This document shows positions 1 to 5,756 of a DNA stretch of 13,084 nucleotides, piece after piece. Origin of the DNA: Planctomycetaceae bacterium (GTDB lineage: Bacteria; Planctomycetota; Planctomycetia; Pirellulales; Lacipirellulaceae); assembly GCA_002713555.1 (NCBI GenBank), contig PATG01000119.1, positions 1-13,084 of the forward strand. Direction: 5' to 3'. The translations under genes were made by a program, and so were the position numbers. A model generated the notes under the pieces. That model was not told where the DNA came from. It did no database searches and saw only the letters and a list, made by a program, of their open reading frames with translations. Within the stretch, counting starts at the first letter, position 1; each line of letters starts with the position of its first letter.

Positions 1-414
1 GATGAAGAAGTAATTGAGCACGCGAGAGATGCTGATTATATCTTTGCCCTATTTGGCAAAGTAAAAGGTCCGTATAGAGAGGGAAAGTACTATCTCTTAG
101 ACAAAATCAACAGACCTGAAGTAACAGCATACATAACAGATAGTGAGTGGACATCCACTAGTTACTTAGATTCTCCCACACAGTGCGCTGAAGCCAAGAT
201 AAATCCAGCTCGACACCGAGGAGAACCCTGGATTAACGAAGAAATGTATAGCAAGTGTAGGTGGTATTTTAAAAGGCTTGTTTTCCCTGAGGATCTGGAT
301 AGGGAGAAAATAATTCCGTGCTACATAGGGGCTTGCAACAGATACTTTGGCAAACCTGAAGATAAAGAATTTGACATATTTTGTAGCTTTGGCCAGCTAG
401 AGGACGGATTAAGA
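1..414 (+). other. Glycosyltransferase-like fragment (CgeB / GT-B type) forming the N-terminus of the fused frame
   Basis: Codons 1 to about 138 do not resemble any methyltransferase N-terminus I know. Features such as SEWTSTSYLD, RGEPWINEEM, CRWYFKRLVFPEDL and DIFCSFGQLEDGLR recall proteins of the CgeB-like/GT-B class found in polysaccharide loci, where an FKR...PEDL segment is followed by an I(D)IFCSFG strand. By hand count bases 1-420 are about 42% GC, while 421-600 are about 57%. The resemblance stops abruptly at the GLRQ/PVHDYCC boundary, so this is the middle of one gene joined to the middle of another. The family call is from memory of the pattern and is tentative. The break is much better supported than the name. 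Confidence 0.5.
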
Positions 415-1359
415 CAGCCTGTGCACGATTATTGTTGTGGGTTGGGCGGCGATTTAATGGCACTGGCACGGCGCGGTCCTGCCGTAGGTTGGGATCGGTC
501 CGCAGAAATGGCTCACCTGGCCACTGCCAATCTTGACGTCCTGGGAGCTTCTGAACATTCTCAAGTCAGGGTACAGGAGATCGAAGCCATGGCACCGCTA
601 CCGGGTGAAGTTTGGCATCTTGATCCTGATCGGCGAAGTTCGGGGCGGCGTTCCACACAAATGGAGTGGCATTCGCCAGGCCCTGAATTCATTGAACATT
701 TGCGAAAGATCGCACCCGATGGCGTACTCAAATTAGCACCCGCAGCCGAAGTTCCTGAGCCATGGAATCAGGAAGCCGAGCGCGAGTGGATTTCTTGGAA
801 TCGACAGTGTCGACAACAGGTTGTTTGGTTTGGCGCTTTGGCGCAGCAAAGTTGTCTGCGACGTGCGACGGTTGTGACAAAAACGGCCAATTGTTTGGAA
901 GATCCACGAGTGCATTCTTTTGTGGGACAGTCCACAACCCGCGCCCCGCAAGGGAGCCAGGTCGAAGAATATATTTACGATATTGATCCAGCGGTCCGTG
1001 CAGCAGGTCTTACGGGTGCTTTGGCACGAGACCAGAATCTCGTGGCGCTGGAGAAGGAATCCGGTTACCTGACAAGTGCCATATTCTGCGGGCATCCCTT
1101 GTTAACGGGCTTTCAGGTTCTGGATGTCCTCCCTCTGCGAGTAAAATCATTGAGCAGTTTTCTACGCAAGCAAAGCATTGGACGCTTAGAAATAAAAAAA
1201 CGAGGTATCGAGACAGACCCCGAGCAACTGCGTCAAAAGCTGAAACTCCAGGGTGAGGAGTCCCGAACACTGCTACTTACGCGTCTGGGGGAGCGTGAAA
1301 TTGCAATATTGGCCCAGCGCTGCTTGGATGGGGTAACCGGAAGCTCCCTGAAAGACTAG
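1..1359 (+). CDS. Class I SAM-dependent methyltransferase, THUMP-like family, fused in frame to a foreign N-terminal fragment (5' end off window)
   Basis: The frame is open from base 1 to the TAG at 1357-1359 (452 codons visible). From codon 141 it reads as a SAM methyltransferase: motif I VHDYCCGLGGD (codons 141-151), the acidic strand-2 end VGWDRS, and a motif IV-like DPDRR (208-212). The C-terminal part, about codons 381-440 (KSLSSFLRKQ, RLEIKKRG), resembles the THUMP-like domain of this family. Known members carry a further N-terminal domain before motif I. Here that place holds unrelated sequence (codons 1 to about 138). The ATG at 244 lies inside the unrelated part and is unlikely to be a true start, and the next ATG (457) would remove motif I, so no native start is present. 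The substrate is unknown. Confidence is high for the methyltransferase and lower for a functional product. Confidence 0.8.
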   Translation, partial: DEEVIEHARDADYIFALFGKVKGPYREGKYYLLDKINRPEVTAYITDSEWTSTSYLDSPTQCAEAKINPARHRGEPWINEEMYSKCRWYFKRLVFPEDLDREKIIPCYIGACNRYFGKPEDKEFDIFCSFGQLEDGLRQPVHDYCCGLGGDLMALARRGPAVGWDRSAEMAHLATANLDVLGASEHSQVRVQEIEAMAPLPGEVWHLDPDRRSSGRRSTQMEWHSPGPEFIEHLRKIAPDGVLKLAPAAEVPEPWNQEAEREWISWNRQCRQQVVWFGALAQQSCLRRATVVTKTANCLEDPRVHSFVGQSTTRAPQGSQVEEYIYDIDPAVRAAGLTGALARDQNLVALEKESGYLTSAIFCGHPLLTGFQVLDVLPLRVKSLSSFLRKQSIGRLEIKKRGIETDPEQLRQKLKLQGEESRTLLLTRLGEREIAILAQRCLDGVTGSSLKD

Positions 1360-1414
1360 AATCAGGGAGTGAAGATTTTATTCCGATTCACTAAAACACG
1401 CACCTGGAAATATT

Positions 1415-1419
1415 AGGGA
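1415..1419 (+). promoter_or_regulatory. Ribosome binding site deciding a GTG start
   Basis: AGGGA lies 7 bases before the GTG at 1427. It is the clearest Shine-Dalgarno match in the window and supports that GTG as the start of the first isomerase gene. The following genes of the set lack an equally good site. Confidence 0.6.
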
Positions 1420-1426
1420 TCCAATC

Positions 1427-2323
1427 GTGAAGCTAGCATTCAGTTCGAACGCTTACATGCAATATAGTATTGAAGAAACGATCCGCCGGATTGCTTCTTT
1501 AGGTTATGCCGGAATCGAAGTTCTGGCTGACGTTCCCCATGCCTGGCCAGCCGGTTTGCTACCTGAACGGCGCGAAGCGATACGAAAATGCCTGGACGAG
1601 AATAACTTGGTTCTGTCGAACATCAATGCGTTCATGATGAACGCTGTGGGCGATCCTCGCCAACCCTATTGGCATCCGGGTTGGACAGATCCTGATCCTC
1701 ACTACCGGGCCATCCGCCGCGAACATACCAAGCGTGCACTTCAACTAGCCAGTGACTTGGGTGCACCCCATATCACAACAGAACCAGGGGGGCTGTTGAC
1801 TTCGGAACAGACTTGGGAAGAAGCGGCTGCTATTTTTTACGAAGAACTCATGCCTTGTGTGGACCTGGCCGAGCAGCTGGATGTGGGGATCTTAATCGAA
1901 CCAGAGCCAGAACTGCTCATTGAACGTTTTGACCAATATTTGAATTTTACCCAGCGCATTGACTCGAAGTCTGTAGGATTAAATTTTGATATTGGCCACG
2001 CCTTTTGTGTGCAAGAAGATCCGCAGGATTGGGTGCCCCGGATGGCAGAGCACACTGTGCACTATCACTTGGAAGACATTGCTTCCTCACGGGTCCATGC
2101 CCATCTGGTGCCAGGGCAAGGAGCAATCGATTTTGATGCGACTTTGCAGGCCATTGCCGCCACAGGTTATTCAGGTTGGCTGACTGTAGAACTTTATCCC
2201 TATATCGATGCGCCGGACGAAGCGGCTCGCCAGGCTTACCAGTTTTTGGAAGAAGCGATGGATCGGTTGCAATTGTCCGCCCGTTTGATGAAGGATGTTA
2301 CCACAGATTCATCAATGGCATGA
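1427..2323 (+). CDS. TIM-barrel sugar phosphate isomerase/epimerase-like protein (AP_endonuc_2 fold), first gene of the ebo-like set
   Basis: 298 residues starting at GTG 1427 (MKLAFSSNAY), a typical length for xylose-isomerase-like TIM barrels. Likely metal ligands are visible in family order: E158 in LIEPEPE, D188 and H191 in NFDIGH, H214 in HYHLED, and E255 at the end of the last strand (TVELYP). These fit a divalent-metal enzyme that isomerises or epimerises a sugar or polyol, but the fold also includes endonuclease IV and other activities, so the substrate is open. No signal peptide or membrane segment is seen, so it is probably cytosolic. Its TGA (2321-2323) overlaps the ATG of the prenyltransferase gene, which indicates translational coupling. 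It does not look like the longer EboE protein of cyanobacteria. Function from fold is secure; pathway is inferred from neighbours. Confidence 0.85.
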   Translation: MKLAFSSNAYMQYSIEETIRRIASLGYAGIEVLADVPHAWPAGLLPERREAIRKCLDENNLVLSNINAFMMNAVGDPRQPYWHPGWTDPDPHYRAIRREHTKRALQLASDLGAPHITTEPGGLLTSEQTWEEAAAIFYEELMPCVDLAEQLDVGILIEPEPELLIERFDQYLNFTQRIDSKSVGLNFDIGHAFCVQEDPQDWVPRMAEHTVHYHLEDIASSRVHAHLVPGQGAIDFDATLQAIAATGYSGWLTVELYPYIDAPDEAARQAYQFLEEAMDRLQLSARLMKDVTTDSSMA

Positions 2324-3282
2324 AAGATTCATCCCGTTTACGACACTCTGTGATGGATCGAATTCTGGCAATCGCTCAGCTATTACGCCTTTCTAACGTC
2401 TTTACAGCGATGGCAGATGTGTGGATGGGGTACATCCTCGTGATGTATCGCTTGGAGCCAATTGAAATCTTGCTAGGGCTGACGCTGTGTTCTGCCCTGC
2501 TTTACACAGCAGGAATGGTGTTGAACGACGTAGTGGATGCCGAGGTCGATGCCAGAGAGCGTCCAGAGCGACCAATTCCCAGTGGTAAAATATCTAGGTG
2601 CTGGGCAAATATTCTGGGTTGGAATCTACTCATTGCAGGGCTGTTGGTAAGTTTTGTTATGTCCCTGCTAGGCAATAGTGCAGCGCCCGGGATTATTGCT
2701 TGGGGGCTTTGTGTGTTGATCGTCTCGTACAATGCCTGGTTCAAGAATACCTGGCTAGGGCCGTTTGCACTGGCTGCCTGTCGGGCTGGCAATGTCATGC
2801 TGGGCATGAGCCCGCTGATTATCCAACTTGATACCTTCGATTTTATCTTTTTAGATATACCCTTTGCACCTGCTCTTGGTATTGGCTGCTACGTGTGTGG
2901 ATTCAGCTTTTTTGCACGTGAAGAACATGCCCCCAAGCAGCGCAGCTTATTGGGAGTTGGACTTTTTTTTGTGGTCTGCGGTTTTGTCATTCTTGCTACC
3001 GCACCCTGGTGGGAATTTGCAGCTTCGCTGCTGGCAGTTCCCGCCTGGCAATGGTTTGTCCTATGGGGTGCGTTGGGAGGGCTTGTTCTCCGCAAGTTTG
3101 TAGCGGCCCTGTTCCAGCCAACCTCAAGAAAAGTGCAACAAGCGGTGGGCTATGCCATACTGATGCTCATTCCCATCGACGCCGCCTTCTGTTGGGGCTA
3201 CGCTGACTGGGAGTGGGCTGCCATGGTATTGGCCCTCCTCCTACCGGCGCGGGTATTTTCACGTTGGCTACGTGTGACATGA
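2320..3282 (+). CDS. eboC: UbiA-superfamily prenyltransferase, EboC-like
   Basis: Integral membrane aromatic/polyprenyl transferase family. From ATG 2320 the protein has 320 residues with about eight hydrophobic segments. The first Asp-rich motif is intact: N69-D70-x-x-D73, followed by the acidic run and RPERPIPSG typical of the superfamily. The second conserved region reads FFAREE (198-202), the form I associate with EboC-type members rather than with UbiA or heme O synthase, which have a second DxxxD. I chose ATG 2320 because it overlaps the upstream TGA (ATGA). The frame is open back to 2176, but that part would be a hydrophilic extension inside the isomerase gene. ATG 2353 is an alternative start. 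It would transfer an isoprenoid or related group to an acceptor made or handled by the neighbouring enzymes; the acceptor is unknown. Confidence 0.8.
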   Translation: MKDSSRLRHSVMDRILAIAQLLRLSNVFTAMADVWMGYILVMYRLEPIEILLGLTLCSALLYTAGMVLNDVVDAEVDARERPERPIPSGKISRCWANILGWNLLIAGLLVSFVMSLLGNSAAPGIIAWGLCVLIVSYNAWFKNTWLGPFALAACRAGNVMLGMSPLIIQLDTFDFIFLDIPFAPALGIGCYVCGFSFFAREEHAPKQRSLLGVGLFFVVCGFVILATAPWWEFAASLLAVPAWQWFVLWGALGGLVLRKFVAALFQPTSRKVQQAVGYAILMLIPIDAAFCWGYADWEWAAMVLALLLPARVFSRWLRVT

Positions 3283-3301
3283 TCGAGCGAGCAAAGTCAC
3301 T

Positions 3302-4138
3302 ATGAAGATAGGTTACAACACAAACGGATTGGCCCACCATAGCTTGCCAGATGCATTACGTCTCTTGGCATCGCTGGGTTACCAGAGCGTTGCGATTACT
3401 CTCGATCATGCGGCGCTGAATCCTTACTCCCCACAGCACGAGAACGAACTGTTGGCGACTCGCAATTTGCTGGTAGAGCTTGGCATGCATTCGGTCATCG
3501 AGACGGGGGCTCGCTATCTGCTGGATCCGGGGCATAAGCACGAGCCGACACTCGTGACTTCGAAATCTTCTGGACGCCCACGTCGTATTGAGTTTTTACG
3601 CCATGCCATTGATACGGCTGCATTTCTTGGCAGCGACTGTGTTTCTCTCTGGTCGGGCATATTGCCGGCTAATGACAGCCCAGAGGATGGTCTGCGACGA
3701 TTAGCTGAGAGTTTGCATGTTGTGATTGATTACGCAGAACGTAAAAATGTTCAACTTGGTTTTGAGCCTGAACCGGGGATGTTGATCGATACCATGCAAA
3801 GCTTTAAAGAGTTGTTGCAAAGGGTCGATTCGCCTCGCTTTGGTCTGACTCTCGATATTGGTCATCTGCATTGCCTGGATGAAGGACCGATCAACGAAGT
3901 GATTCACCAATGGGCTGATCGGCTCGAAAATATTCATATCGAAGATATGCGTAAAAACATCCATGAGCATCTTATGTTTGGCGACGGCGAAATAGATTTT
4001 GAACCCATACTGGCCGCACTCGTTGAGTGTGGTTATGCTGGCGGTCTGCACGTTGAACTAAGCCGACATAGCCATATGGGCCCGCAGGCTGCCAAGCAAG
4101 CACATGCGTTTTTAAAGCCACGGATCGATGCTTGCTGA
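3302..4138 (+). CDS. Second TIM-barrel sugar phosphate isomerase/epimerase-like protein (AP_endonuc_2 fold)
   Basis: 278 residues from ATG 3302, 19 bases after the prenyltransferase stop. The layout matches the other barrel: E155 in FEPEPGM, D185 in TLDIGHLH, H212 in IHIEDM and E252 in HVELS, the expected metal-site positions. The two proteins clearly belong to one superfamily but are far apart outside these motifs (for example the N-terminal strand is IGYNTNGLAHH here and LAFSSNAYMQY in the first), so this is not a recent tandem duplication. No export signal is seen. Being co-oriented and tightly spaced with the prenyltransferase, it probably acts on the same metabolite or an intermediate. 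An isomerase, epimerase or dehydratase of a sugar-like or cyclitol compound is possible. The substrate cannot be deduced. Confidence 0.85.
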   Translation: MKIGYNTNGLAHHSLPDALRLLASLGYQSVAITLDHAALNPYSPQHENELLATRNLLVELGMHSVIETGARYLLDPGHKHEPTLVTSKSSGRPRRIEFLRHAIDTAAFLGSDCVSLWSGILPANDSPEDGLRRLAESLHVVIDYAERKNVQLGFEPEPGMLIDTMQSFKELLQRVDSPRFGLTLDIGHLHCLDEGPINEVIHQWADRLENIHIEDMRKNIHEHLMFGDGEIDFEPILAALVECGYAGGLHVELSRHSHMGPQAAKQAHAFLKPRIDAC

Positions 4139-4185
4139 GTAGAGTTGTTGCGTTAGTCGGTTCCATTACAGCCCTTGAATAGCTC

Positions 4186-5505
4186 ATGCCTGACCACGTT
4201 GTGCTGCTTTCGATTCCTGCTTTGCGTCGACATGATGTTGTTGCCATGCCGCGCTTGCAGGCGCTTGTGGGCGCTGGCGATACTGCGGAACTCGTGCCCG
4301 GATTTCCAGCAGTTACATGTACGGTGCAAGCCAATATGACCACAGGGTCGCCACCTGCAGAGCACGGTGTTATCGCAAATGGCTTCTATTGGCCCGAGCA
4401 GCAAGATGTCGAGATGTGGACTTCCACCAATGAATGTATCTTGGGAGCACAACTCTGGGACATCTTGCATAAGCACGATCCTCATTTGAGTTCGGCAGTT
4501 TGGTTTCCGCTTCATAGTAAGGAATGTGGTGCCGATTATGTTTGCACACCTGCACCCATTCATAACCCCGATGGGAGTGAATCCCTTTGGTGCTACACAC
4601 GTCCTGACGCGCTCTATGGAGAATTGTTAGAGGAATTTGGTCATTTTCCCTTGCAGCACTTTTGGGGACCTATGGCCAATATTAAATCCACAGCCTGGAT
4701 AATCGATTCGGCCATTCACGCTGCCACACGATACCGCCCCAACTTGTTTTATATTTACCTGCCACATCTCGATTACGCCGCTCAAAAATCCGGTCCTGAT
4801 TCGCCGGAAGCCCAGCAAGCACTTCTCGACTTGGATGCAGAAATTGGCAAACTGGTCGATGGATTTGCATCTGCGTACCAAGATCAGCATCTGCTTTGGC
4901 TTGTCGCCAGCGAGTATATCATCACACAAGTGGATCATGTGAGTTATCCGAATCGTGTACTGCGTGACGCTGGGCTGCTCGCAGTCATCGAAAAAGATAA
5001 CCGAGAGCATCTCGATATTGCCAACAGCCAGGCTTGGGCAATGGTCGACCATCAAATGTCGCACGTGTATGTCCGCGATAAATTTCTGCTCCAGAAAACG
5101 AGGGAATTACTTATACATCAGGAGGGGGTGGCAGAGGTGCTGACCCGCGACGAACTCGATAGATACGATTTGCAGCACGAGCGGAGTGGAGATTTAGTGG
5201 TAGTTTCGACTGCGAACAGTTGGCAGGCGTACTATTGGTGGCATGAGAACAGCAAGGCTCCCAAGTTTGCCAACACAGTCGATATTCACAGCAAGCCAGG
5301 ATACGATCCGGTTGAAATGTATTGGGATCCAAAAAACAAATGCATTCCTCTGGATGCAACACTTGTCCAGGGATCCCATGGTGCCCCACCACTGCGTTCC
5401 GAACAAAGGGGTGTACTGCTTAGTTCTGAGCAGGGTGTTTTTGTGGAGCGTCCGCTCGGCGATGTCGATGTGGCCGATATCGTCTTGCGGCAATTCGGTA
5501 TTTAA
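4186..5505 (+). CDS. eboF: Alkaline phosphatase superfamily / nucleotide pyrophosphatase-like protein, EboF-like
   Basis: 439 residues from ATG 4186, 47 bases after the second isomerase. The segment FPAVTCTVQANMTTG (40-54) with candidate nucleophile T44, the following AEHGVIANGFYW, the FWGPMA segment, YLPHLDY (191-197), VDHQMSHVYV (near 287-296), DIHSKPGYDPVEMY and the late GSHG all match the type I phosphodiesterase-like family that includes EboF. The active site is not classical: the first metal Asp (usually DG near the N-terminus) reads LSIPAL, and the usual SDHG reads SEYI (242-245). I recall the same replacements in EboF relatives, so they probably mark the family. No signal peptide is seen. 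A phosphate- or ester-cleaving role on the set's metabolite is plausible but unproved. The eboF name is given with moderate confidence. Confidence 0.75.
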   Translation: MPDHVVLLSIPALRRHDVVAMPRLQALVGAGDTAELVPGFPAVTCTVQANMTTGSPPAEHGVIANGFYWPEQQDVEMWTSTNECILGAQLWDILHKHDPHLSSAVWFPLHSKECGADYVCTPAPIHNPDGSESLWCYTRPDALYGELLEEFGHFPLQHFWGPMANIKSTAWIIDSAIHAATRYRPNLFYIYLPHLDYAAQKSGPDSPEAQQALLDLDAEIGKLVDGFASAYQDQHLLWLVASEYIITQVDHVSYPNRVLRDAGLLAVIEKDNREHLDIANSQAWAMVDHQMSHVYVRDKFLLQKTRELLIHQEGVAEVLTRDELDRYDLQHERSGDLVVVSTANSWQAYYWWHENSKAPKFANTVDIHSKPGYDPVEMYWDPKNKCIPLDATLVQGSHGAPPLRSEQRGVLLSSEQGVFVERPLGDVDVADIVLRQFGI

Positions 5506-5507
5506 CC

Positions 5508-5573
5508 GCGCTGGGTTTTTGGCGAGCTCGACCAGGCGTAGCCAGGATCTCGCAGCGCTGGGTTTTTGGCGAG
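5508..5573 (+). repeat. Two copies of a 19-bp direct repeat after the EboF-like gene
   Basis: GCGCTGGGTTTTTGGCGAG occurs at 5508-5526 and again, identically, at 5555-5573, offset by 47 bases. The first copy starts two bases after the stop codon of the upstream gene. There are only two copies and the spacer is not CRISPR-like. It could be a dispersed intergenic element or part of a terminator module. Confidence 0.85.
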
Positions 5574-5580
5574 ATTTATT
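5547..5580 (+). terminator. Possible weak intrinsic terminator
   Basis: A perfect 7-bp inverted repeat, ATCTCGC (5547-5553) and GCGAGAT (5569-5575), encloses a 15-base loop containing AGCGCT and is followed by TTATT. It lies between convergent genes, where a terminator is expected for the upstream (+) set. The loop is long and the T tract poor, so confidence is low. Confidence 0.35.
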
Positions 5581-5607
5581 AGCATGCCTCACTCAGCTGC
5601 GGTCCAG

Positions 5608-5636
5608 ATTCCTCGGTCGCTGCGCTCGGTCGGAAT
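5608..5636. repeat. Intergenic repeat-like element with ATTCC...GGAAT ends
   Basis: ATTCC (5608-5612) and GGAAT (5632-5636) face each other around a GC-rich core holding CGGTCG twice (5614-5619, 5627-5632). On the minus strand the segment reads GTCATTCCGACCGAGCGCAG followed by CGACCGAGGAATC. This resembles the 'GTCATTCCGAG...GGAATC' elements that recur between genes in many environmental bacteria. A single copy is seen here, so repetition in the genome is inferred from that resemblance. Confidence 0.5.
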
Positions 5637-5756
5637 GACAAATGTGTGTAATGACAAGCCCCTTTGGCTCCACCTATAGGTAATTCCTCAGTCCGTAGTC
5701 CGCTGGGTAGTCGCATTGAAAGACGGGTGCGATTTCCCATCCTGCCCGCATTCCCG

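Noticed and set aside
2176..2319. N-terminal extension of the prenyltransferase to 2176
   Set aside because: It would be a hydrophilic Arg/Gly-rich stretch wholly inside the isomerase gene; the ATGA overlap at 2320 is the better start.
1427..4138. Calling the two TIM-barrel proteins endonuclease IV or EboE
   Set aside because: They share the fold, but DNA repair endonucleases have a different ligand set and context, and EboE as I know it is longer with a different N-terminus.
5508..5573. CRISPR array
   Set aside because: Only two repeat copies, no further regularly spaced copies and no cas genes.
5608..5636. Strong terminator hairpin in the ATTCC/GGAAT element
   Set aside because: Only the 5-bp ends pair well; the core is made of direct, not inverted, repeats and no T tract follows.
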